A stretch of DNA of 64,000 nucleotides from NCBI RefSeq assembly GCF_900546705.1, contig NZ_URDP01000006.1:1-64000 (forward strand). The letters are read 5' to 3'. Made by a program: the position numbers and the translations under genes. Below the pieces are notes generated by a model, which was given only the letters and a program-made list of their open reading frames with translations, made no database searches and was not told the DNA's origin. The stretch is from an uncultured Oscillibacter sp. (GTDB taxonomy: Bacteria; Bacillota; Clostridia; Oscillospirales; Oscillospiraceae). This document shows, piece by piece, positions 16,802 through 25,288 of this stretch (its first letter is position 1; every line of letters begins with the position of its first letter).

Positions 16802-17860
16802 TTATCCCAGCAGGGCCGACGCCGCAGCAACCAGCGCTTCCATCTGCTGCCGGCTGCCCACGGTGATGCGGACGAAGTCCCGGGTGCGGGGGCCGTCGAA
16901 CCAGCGCACCAGAATGCCCCGGTCCTTGAGTCCCTGGTACAGGGCCTGTCCGCCCAGGCGGGGCGGCTTTGCAAACAGGAAGTTGGCCGCCGAGGGCAGC
17001 ACGAAAAAGCCCAGATCCTCCAGGGCCGACGCACTCCACGCCCGGTTTTCCCGGATGGCGGCGCAGCAGCGAACAAAGTAGTCGGTGTCCTCCATGGCCG
17101 CCACCGCCGCCGCCATGGACAGCCGGTTCACATTGTAGGGGTTGAAGCTGTACTTCACCCGGTTGAGGCCCTGGATGAGCTCTGGGCTGCCCAGGGCAAA
17201 GCCCACCCGTCCGCCGGCCAGGGAGCGGCTTTTGGACATGGTCTGCACCACCAGGAGATTATCGTACTCCGCAATGAGGGAGACACAGCTCTCGGCGCCG
17301 AAGTCCACGTAGGCCTCGTCCACCACCACGACCCGGTTCCGGTCGGACTCCAGCAGACGACGGATATCCCCCGGCGGCAGGGCAAGGCCCGTGGGGGCGT
17401 TGGGATTGGCGATGAACACGGTGCCGGGGAAGGCCATATAGTCCTCCACCCGCAGGGAAAAGTCCTCCCGCAGGGGAACGCGGGTAGCCTCCAGGCCGAA
17501 CAGCGCCGTCTGGGCCTGGTAGAACCCGTAGGTCACATCGGCGTAGGCCACGCTCTTTCCCTGGCCGCAGAAGGCCCGGAAGGTAAAGGCCAGGATCTCG
17601 TCAGAGCCGTTGCCCGCCAGGACGTTCTCCTCTTTCAGCCCGTAATACCGGGCAATGGCCCGGTGCAGCGCGGCACAGGTGGGGTCGGAGTAAAGCTGGA
17701 GCGCCTGGGCGTCCGCCCCGGCCACCGCCTTGGCCACCGCCGGAGAGGGCGGGAACGGGCTTTCATTGGTGTTGAGTTTGATGTATTGCTGATCCCGGGG
17801 CTGTTCGCCGGGGGTATAGGGTGCCAGACGCGCGGCCTCCGGAGAGAGAAAACGGCTCAT
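16802..17860 (-). CDS. hisC: Histidinol-phosphate aminotransferase
   Basis: Starting at ATG 17858-17860 (MSRFLSPEAARLAPYTPGEQ), 352 residues. It is a class II PLP aminotransferase: KLNTNESPFPPSP at the N-terminus, NPNAPTGLALPP, DEAYVDFG, and the PLP lysine in TMSKSRSLAGGRVGFALG. It overlaps the hisD stop by ATGA. Confidence 0.97.
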   Translation of the reverse strand: MSRFLSPEAARLAPYTPGEQPRDQQYIKLNTNESPFPPSPAVAKAVAGADAQALQLYSDPTCAALHRAIARYYGLKEENVLAGNGSDEILAFTFRAFCGQGKSVAYADVTYGFYQAQTALFGLEATRVPLREDFSLRVEDYMAFPGTVFIANPNAPTGLALPPGDIRRLLESDRNRVVVVDEAYVDFGAESCVSLIAEYDNLLVVQTMSKSRSLAGGRVGFALGSPELIQGLNRVKYSFNPYNVNRLSMAAAVAAMEDTDYFVRCCAAIRENRAWSASALEDLGFFVLPSAANFLFAKPPRLGGQALYQGLKDRGILVRWFDGPRTRDFVRITVGSRQQMEALVAAASALLG

Positions 17861-19155
17861 GACTGTGCCTCCTTGTTCAGTTGATCCGCCCGGGCACATA
17901 CGGAGCGGGCGTGGGCCTCCAGCCCCTCCCGCCGGGCAAACTCCGCAATCCGGGGCGCCGCATCGGCCAGGGCCTGGGGGGTGTAATAGAGAAAGCTGGA
18001 GCGTTTGCAGAAGTCATCCACTCCAAGCGGGCTGGAAAAACGGGCGGTGCCGGAGGTGGGAAGCGTGTGGTTGGGACCGGCAAAGTAGTCGCCCAGCGCC
18101 TCCGGGGCGCTGGAACCCAGGAACACGCTGCCGGCGTTTTTTACCAGAGGCAGCAGAGCGAAGGGGTCCTGCACACACAGCTCCAGATGCTCCGGTGCGA
18201 TGCGGTTGGCTGCCGCCACCGCCGCTTCCAGGCTGTCCGAGAGCAGGATCTTCCCGCCGCCGGAGAGGGCCTTTTCCACAATGTCCCGCCGGGGAAGCGT
18301 GGCGGACTGTACTTCCAGCTCCCGCTGCACCTGCCGGGCAAGGGCCGGACTGGTGGTCACCAGCACCGCGCAGGCGCGTATGTCGTGCTCTGCCTGGGAG
18401 AGAAGATCTGCCGCCACACAGCGGGCGTCGGCACCCTCGTCCGCCACCACTAAGATCTCGCTGGGCCCTGCGATCATGTCGATGCCCACCTGTCCGAACA
18501 CCTTGCGCTTGGCAGTGGCCACATAGATGCCGCCGGGGCCCACAATTTTATCCACCGCCGGAACACTCTCAGTCCCATAGGCCAGTGCCGCCACCGCCTG
18601 GGCACCGCCGATTTTGAAAATTCGGTCCGCGCCGGCGATCTTCGCCGCCGCCAGGGCCTCGTCGCTGATGTTGCCCGTCTTGTCCGGCGGCGTCACCACC
18701 ACGATTTTCTCCACGCCGGCAATGCGGGCGGGGATCACATTCATCAAAATCGTGGAGGGAAACGCCTCCGGGCTCCGGGGAACGCACACACCCACCCGGG
18801 CGATGGGCGTATACCGCTGGCCCATGACGATACCGGGGCGGTCCGTGATGACAAAGTCCTGATGTACCTGACGGCTGTGGAAGGCCCGGATGTTCTCCGC
18901 CGCCTGCCGGAGCGTCTGGCGGAACGGCTCATCCAGCCGCTCCCAGGCCGCCTCCAGCTCCTCCGCCGTCACCTCCAGCCCATCCAGCTCCGCTCCGTCA
19001 AACTGTCGGGTATAGCGGCGCAGCGCCTCGTCGCCGTTTTGCCGCACGTCGGCAATCACCGCGTCCACCGCGGCGCCCACGTCCGCCTCCTGCCGGATGT
19101 CCCGGTTCAATATCTGCTCCGGCGCCAGATTGTTCAATTCGTAAATGGGAATCAC
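17857..19155 (-). CDS. hisD: Histidinol dehydrogenase
   Basis: 432 residues, from a GTG at 19155 that overlaps the hisZG stop (GTGA). Typical HisD motifs: NVIPARIAGVEKIVVVTPP, the nucleotide-binding VDKIVGPGGIYVATAKR, zinc-site SQAEHDIRA and HTLPTSGTARFSSPLGVDDF. It catalyses the last two oxidations to L-histidine. Confidence 0.98.
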   Translation of the reverse strand: MIPIYELNNLAPEQILNRDIRQEADVGAAVDAVIADVRQNGDEALRRYTRQFDGAELDGLEVTAEELEAAWERLDEPFRQTLRQAAENIRAFHSRQVHQDFVITDRPGIVMGQRYTPIARVGVCVPRSPEAFPSTILMNVIPARIAGVEKIVVVTPPDKTGNISDEALAAAKIAGADRIFKIGGAQAVAALAYGTESVPAVDKIVGPGGIYVATAKRKVFGQVGIDMIAGPSEILVVADEGADARCVAADLLSQAEHDIRACAVLVTTSPALARQVQRELEVQSATLPRRDIVEKALSGGGKILLSDSLEAAVAAANRIAPEHLELCVQDPFALLPLVKNAGSVFLGSSAPEALGDYFAGPNHTLPTSGTARFSSPLGVDDFCKRSSFLYYTPQALADAAPRIAEFARREGLEAHARSVCARADQLNKEAQS

Positions 19156-20729
19156 TGCTCCGTCACCTCCGCCAGTTTCTGCACCAGCGCGTCGATGCGC
19201 GCCCGCTTGAACAGATAGCTTGCCCGGTTTGCAATCAGCCGGGCAGAGATGGGCATAAACTCCGTGATGACCTTCAGGTCGTTTTCCCGGAGGGTGGTGC
19301 CTGTCTCCACAATATCCACGATCACATCGCTCAGCCCCAGAATGGGCGCCAGCTCGATGGAGCCGTTGAGCTTGATGACATCAATGTCCCGGCCCAGACC
19401 GGCGTAGTAGTCCTTGGCGATGTTGACGAACTTGGTAGCTACCCGCAGCGTCCTGCCGGGGTCGTCCGTAAAGTCCTTTGGCCCCGCCACACACATGCGG
19501 CACCGGCCCAGGCCTGTGTCCAGCAGCTCGTAGACGTCCGCTCCGGACTCCGTCAGAATGTCCTTGCCCACAATGCCGATATCGGCGGCGCCCCGCTCCA
19601 CATAGATGGCCACATCGCTGGGCTTGACCAGGAAATACCGGATGCCCGCCGCGGGGTTTTCCACCACCAGCCGGCGGCTGTCGGCGTAGCCCTCCGGGCA
19701 GCCGCAGCCCACACCGGAGAGCAGGTCGTAGACCTTGTCGCCCAGGCGTCCCTTGGGCAGCGCCACACTGAGCATCTCCCGCCCGTCGGCCCGCACCGGC
19801 GATGCGTCCAGGCTGTCCAGCTCATCCAGGTACAGGGCAAACCCGATGGCCCGGGCGCCGGGCCGGAACTGTGCGGCCAGGGGGTCATACCGTCCGCCCT
19901 TGAGGACCGCGCCGGGCACCCCCAGCAAATACCCCTGAAGCACCAGGCCGTTGTAGTAGTCCATATCGTTGACCAGCGCCAGATCCAACCGCAGAGACTC
20001 CGTCTGGCCCCGGGCCTCCAGTGCGCCGCAGACCGTCCGTAGCTCCGCCAGTGCCCCGCCCATGGCGGCATTGAGGGCCATGGGCTCCGCCTGGGAGAGT
20101 ACCTGCTGCCATGGGCCGCTTAGAGACGTCATGCGGCACAGGGCATCCGTTCCCTGGCGGGACAGCCCCGCCGCCTGGGCCGCCTTCCGCAGCTCGTGGG
20201 CGTTTTTGTCCCGGATGCACTCCAGCAGACGGCTCCGGGTCTCCTCCGGCGCGCCCACGGCGTCAAAGAGGCCGGTGACAAAGCCCATGTGGCTGATCTC
20301 CAGCACAAAGTCCCTCTCTGTCAGCGCCAGGCTCTCCATGGCCAGCGACACCGTCTCCGCCGTGACCGCATCGTCCACGGCGCCGATGCACTCCAGACCC
20401 ATCTGGCTGATCTCCCGGAAGGTGTGGCTCTCCCCGCTGGGACGGTAGACGTTTTCCAGATAGTAGTAGCGCCCGCAGCTTCCCGGCTCCACCGGAGCAT
20501 TTTTGGCAATGGAGAGGGTCACATCCGGCTTGAGCGCCAGCAGCCGCCCGTCCAGGTCCGTAAAGGTGATGACCTGTTCACTGGGCAGGAAACGGCGGTT
20601 TTCCCGATAGAGTCCGTATTCTTCAAATCGACCCATATGGTATTTTTGAAAGCCCGACTGTTCGTAGCGCATCCGCAGCCGCAATGAAAGCCGCTCCTGT
20701 GGCTTGAGCATATTCAGATCCAGTTCCAT
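19152..20729 (-). CDS. hisZG: HisZ-HisG fusion: ATP phosphoribosyltransferase regulatory plus short catalytic subunit
   Basis: One 525-residue ORF holds two proteins normally encoded apart. Residues 1-318 are HisZ, a histidyl-tRNA-synthetase paralogue without aminoacylation function (LKPDVTLSIAKN, YYLENVYRPSG, LVNDMDYYNGLVLQGY, VLKGGRYDPLAAQF). Residues 319-525 are the short HisG (MLSVALPKGRLGDKVYDLL, VGKDILTESGADVYELLDTG, IVDIVETGTTLRENDLKVI). Length of the second part (207) equals a whole HisGS. Together they would form the first, feedback-regulated step joining ATP and PRPP. The junction methionine M319 looks like a relic start codon. First gene of the operon. Confidence 0.95.
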   Translation of the reverse strand: MELDLNMLKPQERLSLRLRMRYEQSGFQKYHMGRFEEYGLYRENRRFLPSEQVITFTDLDGRLLALKPDVTLSIAKNAPVEPGSCGRYYYLENVYRPSGESHTFREISQMGLECIGAVDDAVTAETVSLAMESLALTERDFVLEISHMGFVTGLFDAVGAPEETRSRLLECIRDKNAHELRKAAQAAGLSRQGTDALCRMTSLSGPWQQVLSQAEPMALNAAMGGALAELRTVCGALEARGQTESLRLDLALVNDMDYYNGLVLQGYLLGVPGAVLKGGRYDPLAAQFRPGARAIGFALYLDELDSLDASPVRADGREMLSVALPKGRLGDKVYDLLSGVGCGCPEGYADSRRLVVENPAAGIRYFLVKPSDVAIYVERGAADIGIVGKDILTESGADVYELLDTGLGRCRMCVAGPKDFTDDPGRTLRVATKFVNIAKDYYAGLGRDIDVIKLNGSIELAPILGLSDVIVDIVETGTTLRENDLKVITEFMPISARLIANRASYLFKRARIDALVQKLAEVTEQ

Positions 20730-20772
20730 GGTATCCCCTCCCGGCCCCTCCGGGCCCTTGTTGTCGCGCTCT

Positions 20773-20801
20773 ATTTTACTTTATTTTATTAGCAAAGTAA
20801 A
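20773..20801 (-). promoter_or_regulatory. his operon promoter overlapped by an inverted repeat
   Basis: On the minus strand TTTACT, 17 nt, TAAAAT, 44 nt before hisZG. The arms TTTACTTT (20775-20782) and AAAGTAAA (20794-20801) form a perfect inverted repeat with an 11-nt spacer that covers both the -35 and -10 boxes. This is the arrangement expected of a repressor operator. No his T-box is seen. Confidence 0.6.
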
Positions 20802-21034
20802 GTGGTAATTCGGTAGTAAGTGAAATTCGCCATTGTGTACAAAACCAGATTGTCTCTCTCCGTTGATATAGGGTGATTTTACACCCTGTGCCTGCACTTT
20901 ACAATGGCGCGCTTTGTCCGGCGGAACCGGTTTTTTCCGAAGAATTTTCTTTTTCTTACATATATAAATCAATTATTGCACAGCCTTGTCTTATTATCAA
21001 ATACAAAGCAGATTGGAGATGTGGAGCAATTTTT

Positions 21035-21271
21035 ATGAAACGAAGTACCCCTTTATGTCGCCATATTGGCGGAAAAGTCCGCTATTTCCGAAAGGAACGG
21101 GGCATGACCCAGGAGGAGCTGGCCGCACGCCTGCAGACCCGGGGCTGCAACATCACCCGGGCCATGGTGGGGCACATCGAAACAGGCTACCGTACGGCCT
21201 CGGTATTTGAGATCGACATGCTGGTGGACGTGCTGGGGATTGACTACAACGCCCTGTTCGCCCGGGACTGA
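21035..21271 (+). CDS. Small XRE-family helix-turn-helix regulator
   Basis: From ATG 21035 (GGAG about 10 nt upstream) the product has 78 residues and is essentially one helix-turn-helix domain: IGGKVRYFRKERGMTQEELA, then TRAMVGHIETGYRTAS and a final helix. It binds DNA; targets unknown. It diverges from the his operon with 230 bp between, but the his palindrome cannot be assigned to it from sequence alone. Confidence 0.8.
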   Translation: MKRSTPLCRHIGGKVRYFRKERGMTQEELAARLQTRGCNITRAMVGHIETGYRTASVFEIDMLVDVLGIDYNALFARD

Positions 21272-21275
21272 AAAA

Positions 21276-21310
21276 GCGCCGGCGGGACTGGACTTCCGCC
21301 GGCGCCTTTG
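21276..21310 (+). terminator. Hairpin after the XRE gene
   Basis: GCGCCGGCGG/CCGCCGGCGC, 10-bp stem, 10-nt loop, followed only by CTTTG; a weak terminator or stability hairpin. Confidence 0.55.
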
Positions 21311-21382
21311 ATACAATAAACCTGTTTTATTTCCCCGCCGCCCGTTTGCCGGTGCGGCGGAGCAGCATCAAGGAGGTCTCCT

Positions 21383-21727
21383 ATGTATACACTGTCTGAA
21401 AACTGCCCCCGCCGGGACGTCTGCGTGCAAAACGGCAAGGGGCTCATCCACATCAAGGACCTGACGGACGCGGAGGGCCTGTACGGACACGGCCGCATGT
21501 TCGCCCACGTGACCGTGGACCCCGGCTGCTCCATCGGCTATCACGACCATCAGCATGAGACGGAGTTCTATTACATCATCAAGGGCGAAGCCGTGTTCAA
21601 CGACGACGGCAAGGAGGTCATCGTCCACCCCGGCGACATCTGCGCCACGGGATACGGCCAGCACCACGGGCTGGAAAACCGCACCGGCGAGCCGGTGGAG
21701 CTCATCGCTCTGATCGCCTGCGAATAA
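21383..21727 (+). CDS. Cupin-domain protein
   Basis: A 114-residue single-domain cupin. Motif 1 is GYHDHQHETEFYYIIKGEA with three histidines and a glutamate for metal; motif 2 is HPGDICATGYGQHHGLEN. An AGGAGG site precedes the ATG. Such small cupins may be isomerases, dioxygenases or sensors; nothing here decides. Cytosolic, monocistronic. Confidence 0.82.
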   Translation: MYTLSENCPRRDVCVQNGKGLIHIKDLTDAEGLYGHGRMFAHVTVDPGCSIGYHDHQHETEFYYIIKGEAVFNDDGKEVIVHPGDICATGYGQHHGLENRTGEPVELIALIACE

Positions 21728-21734
21728 CCTCAGC

Positions 21735-21764
21735 AAAAAGAACGGCACTGCCGTTCTTTTTTTT
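21735..21764 (+). terminator. Intrinsic terminator after the cupin gene
   Basis: AAAGAACGGCA/TGCCGTTCTTT with a one-base loop and eight T residues. Confidence 0.9.
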
Positions 21765-21771
21765 GCGCCCG

Positions 21772-21798
21772 TGAAAGGATTCTCCCCCCTGCGTCGTA
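21772..21798 (+). promoter_or_regulatory. Possible ECF-type promoter (autoregulation)
   Basis: TGAAAG, 17 nt, CGTA resembles the TGAAAC-N16-CGTA class used by Bacillus ECF sigma factors, 36 nt before the sigma gene. One base differs in the -35. Confidence 0.45.
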
Positions 21799-21833
21799 TC
21801 CTTTATGAGCGCGCTTCAAAGGAGCTGATCGAT

Positions 21834-22322
21834 ATGAACACCACGCAGCGGGCGGAATATCTGGCGCAGACCTACGCCGACGCCATTCTCCGCCTGAGCT
21901 ATACCTATCTGAAAAACACCCACGACGCCCAGGATATCTGCCAGACGGTATTTGTCCGATTGCTGACGGAGCCCAGGAAGTTCGACAGTCCCGCCCACGA
22001 GCGGGCCTACATTTTGCGCATGGCAGCCAACGCCTGCAAGGACATTTTGAAAAGTCCCTGGCGCAGGCGCACCTGCTCCATGGAGGCCGCCGCAGACGCT
22101 GCGGCCCCGGAGATGCCCGACGGAGCCGTGCTGGAGGCGGTGAGCTCTCTGCCGCCCCACTACCGCTCGGTCATCTATCTCTACTACTACGAGGGCTACC
22201 AGGCCGGAGAGATCGCGCAGATCCTGGGAGTGCCCACCGCCACCGTTCACACCCGCCTGGCCCGTGGCCGGGCGAAACTGAAAACCATGCTGGGAGGTAT
22301 GGAATATGAACCATCTGTCTGA
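21834..22322 (+). CDS. ECF-type RNA polymerase sigma factor
   Basis: From ATG 21834, after AAAGGAG, the product has 162 residues. Region 2 contains AILRLSYTYLKNTHDAQDICQTVFVRLL, the core-binding and -10-recognition part. Region 4 contains YEGYQAGEIAQILGVPTATVHTRLARGR, a helix-turn-helix for the -35. There is no region 1.1 or 3, so it is an ECF (group 4) sigma. Its 3-prime end overlaps the anti-sigma gene by 17 bp, showing translational coupling. Confidence 0.93.
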   Translation: MNTTQRAEYLAQTYADAILRLSYTYLKNTHDAQDICQTVFVRLLTEPRKFDSPAHERAYILRMAANACKDILKSPWRRRTCSMEAAADAAAPEMPDGAVLEAVSSLPPHYRSVIYLYYYEGYQAGEIAQILGVPTATVHTRLARGRAKLKTMLGGMEYEPSV

Positions 22323-23355
22323 ATACCAGTCCGCCCTCAACACCCTGCACTTCACGCCCGAGCAGAAGGCCGATATTGCCCGCCGGGCCGCGGCCGCCGC
22401 AGCCGCCCCGGTCAAAAAGCCCCGCCATGTACTCCGCACCGCCCTCATTGCCGCCGCCATGGCCGCCATATTGGCAGCAGGAGCCGGAGCCGCCGGCGTG
22501 CTTCCCTCTCCCGTGGAGGTGCTCGCCCCCATCTTCGGCGGCAGCTCCGCCCAGACGGAGATCATCGATAAGATCGGCTATCCGGTGGACGCCGGTGATA
22601 CCGACAGCGGCATCACCGTCACCGCCGACGCGGTCCTGGGCGATGCGTACAACGCCGCCGTTGTCTTCACGTTCCGCACCGACGACGGTTCCCCCATCCT
22701 GCCCGACGGAATCAGTGCCGAATCCCTGCTGGTCCGGGGCGGCGGCGCTTCCGTGGACATTCTCGGCGGCACCCACGGCGGCGCCTGGTTCGTGGATGAG
22801 ACGCCGGGAGACGACACCGTGCAGATGGTGCAGACCATCAGCTCCGACCGCTCGCTGATCGGCGCCTCTGCCGACGCGGAGTTTGACGGGCTCTACCGCT
22901 GGGACGATGAGCAAGGCGAGGCCGTCCCCCTGGCGGACGGCCATTGGAAATTCCGCTTCAAACTGGGCTACGAGGACACCTCCGTCACGCTGGGCGGCGG
23001 GGAGACCTTTACCCAGAACGGCATGACCTTCACAGTGGACGCCGTGACCATTTCTCCGGTGGCTTTCAAGGTGGACTATACCGTGGACAGCCAGATGCCC
23101 CAGTCCGATTCCCCCAGCGGCCAGCTGAGCCAGGAGGACCAGCGGGCACAGCAGCGGTACTTTGAAAATGTGGAGATCCTGCTGGTCAAGACCGACGGCA
23201 CCGTCATCGATCTGAGCCCCTCCGGCGGCAGCATCTCCCCCCAGGACGGCGTGACCGTCTGCTCCAAAAACGGTGTGTTCTCCCAGATTTTGCCCATGGA
23301 GGAGCTGGATTACATCAGCGTCGGCGGCATTCACTACGCGCTCAATGAGGCCTGA
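22306..23355 (+). CDS. Membrane anti-sigma factor-like protein with DUF4179-type extracellular part
   Basis: 349 residues. A short cytoplasmic N-terminus (1-42) that would bind the sigma factor, one transmembrane helix (about 43-66, TALIAAAMAAILAAGAGAAG), then about 280 extracytoplasmic residues of beta-rich sequence resembling DUF4179 proteins found next to ECF sigma genes in Firmicutes. No zinc-binding HxxxCxxC motif is present. The ligand or stress sensed is unknown. Confidence 0.75.
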   Translation: MNHLSEYQSALNTLHFTPEQKADIARRAAAAAAAPVKKPRHVLRTALIAAAMAAILAAGAGAAGVLPSPVEVLAPIFGGSSAQTEIIDKIGYPVDAGDTDSGITVTADAVLGDAYNAAVVFTFRTDDGSPILPDGISAESLLVRGGGASVDILGGTHGGAWFVDETPGDDTVQMVQTISSDRSLIGASADAEFDGLYRWDDEQGEAVPLADGHWKFRFKLGYEDTSVTLGGGETFTQNGMTFTVDAVTISPVAFKVDYTVDSQMPQSDSPSGQLSQEDQRAQQRYFENVEILLVKTDGTVIDLSPSGGSISPQDGVTVCSKNGVFSQILPMEELDYISVGGIHYALNEA

Positions 23356-23370
23356 GGCCGTTTCTTCCGA

Positions 23371-23400
23371 TTGACGAACCGCCCCGGAGCCTGCTATGAT
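23371..23400 (+). promoter_or_regulatory. Sigma-A promoter of the MarR gene
   Basis: TTGACG, 18 nt, TATGAT, 30 nt before the ATG at 23431. Confidence 0.7.
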
Positions 23401-23430
23401 AAGGTGGAATCCATATGAGGAGGCACGCAG

Positions 23431-23916
23431 ATGGACCCCACCAAACGTATGATCCGGAAGATCGACAGAGACGCCCAGTATTTTGTGGCCAAGGCGCTGG
23501 GGCACTCCTCCCTGAGCCTTTCCGACTATGACATGATTCACACGGTCAACCACAACCCGGGCATCACCCAGGAGGAGCTGCGGAAAAAATACAGTCAGGA
23601 CAAGAGCACCATTGCCCGCAGGGCTGCCAAGCTGGAAAAAGAGGGGTACATTGTGCGCCGCCCCCACCCGGTGGACGGCCGGCGCAAGCAGCTCTTCATT
23701 ACGGAAAAGGGCGCGCTGCTGCGGGACGCCAAGGTGGAGGCGGAGTCGTTCTTCTTCCAGTGGCTCACCGCCTCCCTGACGCCGGAGGAGCTGGGGCAGC
23801 TCTGTCCCCTGCTCGAGCGCATCCAGGCCCGCAGCCGGGAGGAGCGGCAGGCCCAATTCCGAACTCTGCTGGCGCTGTATGCCTCCTCCCATTCGTCCAA
23901 AGAACCGGAGAAATAA
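23431..23916 (+). CDS. MarR-family transcriptional regulator
   Basis: 161 residues with a MarR winged helix: NPGITQEELRKKYSQDKSTI, RRAAKLEKEGYIVRRPHPVDG (wing with DxR), then RKQLFITEKG and a C-terminal dimerisation helix. Ligand and target are unknown. No transporter gene is adjacent, as MarR genes often have. Monocistronic. Confidence 0.9.
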   Translation: MDPTKRMIRKIDRDAQYFVAKALGHSSLSLSDYDMIHTVNHNPGITQEELRKKYSQDKSTIARRAAKLEKEGYIVRRPHPVDGRRKQLFITEKGALLRDAKVEAESFFFQWLTASLTPEELGQLCPLLERIQARSREERQAQFRTLLALYASSHSSKEPEK

Positions 23917-23947
23917 AAAAGCGGGAACTTTCGTTCCCGCTTTTTTT
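23915..23947. terminator. Bidirectional intrinsic terminator
   Basis: GCGGGAAC/GTTCCCGC with loop TTTC, flanked by A-run and T-run, between the convergent MarR gene and the mtnA operon. Confidence 0.92.
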
Positions 23948-24215
23948 ATGTGGTTTTTCCCAGAAGCTCCTCCGCCTGGGCCTGGTCCTCCGGCCGGACG
24001 GAGACATAATAGATTCGCCGGTCGATCCAGCCGTTAGGGCCATAGTTGCGCCGGTCGATCTTGGCGCCGCAGCCGCAGATGGGCATTTCACTTTCATAGG
24101 AGCCGGACTCCATGATCTTGATGCCGGCAGCCTTCAGTTTTTCCCGGGCGGCCTTCCAGGCGGCCTTGTCCCCCTGGACCCGATAGGCCACCACCCGTTT
24201 GCCGAACAGGGCCAT
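23946..24215 (-). CDS. Uncharacterised 89-residue protein downstream of mtnA
   Basis: Starts at ATG 24215, six nt after an AGGAG that sits inside the last codons of mtnA, so it is translationally coupled. Sequence: alternating helix and strand, ALFGKRVVAYRVQGDKAAW, then helix KAAREKLKAAGI, an ICGCGAKIDRRNYGPNG turn and a strand IDRRIYYVSV before a final helix. The ferredoxin-like alpha/beta pattern suggests a small binding or sensor domain. I do not recognise the family. Confidence 0.65.
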   Translation of the reverse strand: MALFGKRVVAYRVQGDKAAWKAAREKLKAAGIKIMESGSYESEMPICGCGAKIDRRNYGPNGWIDRRIYYVSVRPEDQAQAEELLGKTT

Positions 24216-24218
24216 CAC

Positions 24219-25274
24219 TCACTCCTTTTCAAAGAGCGCCGCCAAAGACCGGTTGAAAGGCGGACGGCAGATGCCCTTTTCCGTGATGATGGCGGTAATG
24301 AGGTCGTGGTCCGTCACATCAAAGGCGGGGTTGTAGCACTTGACGCCCTCCGGCGCCATGGGCTTTGCATACCAGAGGGAACGGATCTCCTCCGGGTCCC
24401 GCAGCTCAATGGGAATGTGGGCGCCGTCGGGGCAGTCCATGTCAATGGTGGAGGTGGGCCCCAGCACATAGAAGGGGATGCCGTAGTGCCGGGCCAGAAT
24501 GGCCACGCCGCTGGTACCGATCTTGTTGGCCGTGTCGCCGTTGGCGGCCACCCGGTCACAGCCTACGAAGCAGGCCTGCACCCACCCGTTTTTCATGACG
24601 ATGGAGGCCATGTTGTCACAGATGAGGGTCACGTCCACGCCGCCCTTTTGCAGCTCGTAGCTGGTTAGGCGCGCGCCCTGAAGCAGGGGCCGGGTCTCGT
24701 CGGCGAACACGCGGATCTTCTTCCCCTCCTCCGCCGCCATCAGCAGCGCCCCCTGGGCGGTGCCGTAGCGGGAAGTTGCCAGAGGGCCGGCGTTGCAGTG
24801 GGTCAGCACGCCGTCGCCGTCTTTGATGAGGCTGGCGCCGTAACGGGAGATGGCCGTGCACATGGCGATGTCCTCTTCCTGGATGGCCGCCGCCCGCGCA
24901 TACAGTGCATCCAGCACCGCCGCCCGGCCCTCCGCCCGGTGGAGTCGGGCAGTGTCCAGCATGGAGCGGATGGCCCAGCTGAGGTTCACCGCCGTGGGGC
25001 GGGAACTGTTGAGATACGTCCCCAGCTCCTCCAGGCCCTTCCAGAACGCCTCTTCTTCCTCCGGCAGCGCCCGGGCCATGGCGTACATGCCGTAGGCGGC
25101 GCAGATGCCGATGGCCGGGGCGCCCCGCACCCGCAGGAGCTTGATGGCGTCGTATACGTCCTCTGCCGTCTCCAGGCGCAGCTCCCGCTCTTCACCCGGC
25201 AGCAGCGTCTGGTCGATGATGTACAGGGCCTCCTGCGTCTTGTCGTAGCGAATGTTTCGCACAGGTACGTTCAT
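24219..25274 (-). CDS. mtnA: S-methyl-5-thioribose-1-phosphate isomerase (eIF2B-like)
   Basis: ATG at 25274 behind GGAGGA gives 351 residues, the normal MtnA length. Key motifs: the early [16 protein letters not shown], catalytic cysteine in [20 protein letters not shown] and catalytic aspartate in [19 protein letters not shown]. It interconverts methylthioribose-1-phosphate and methylthioribulose-1-phosphate in methionine salvage. No mtnB, C, D or K is near, so it may work in a shortened salvage route or on another ribose-1-phosphate. Confidence 0.88.
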   Translation of the reverse strand: MNVPVRNIRYDKTQEALYIIDQTLLPGEERELRLETAEDVYDAIKLLRVRGAPAIGICAAYGMYAMARALPEEEEAFWKGLEELGTYLNSSRPTAVNLSWAIRSMLDTARLHRAEGRAAVLDALYARAAAIQEEDIAMCTAISRYGASLIKDGDGVLTHCNAGPLATSRYGTAQGALLMAAEEGKKIRVFADETRPLLQGARLTSYELQKGGVDVTLICDNMASIVMKNGWVQACFVGCDRVAANGDTANKIGTSGVAILARHYGIPFYVLGPTSTIDMDCPDGAHIPIELRDPEEIRSLWYAKPMAPEGVKCYNPAFDVTDHDLITAIITEKGICRPPFNRSLAALFEKE

Positions 25275-25288
25275 GGGTTGTCCTCCGT

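Noticed and set aside
19152..19775. Separate hisG starting at the internal M319
   Set aside because: The upstream frame is open and continuous with HisZ, and no properly spaced ribosome site precedes M319, so a fusion is the better reading.
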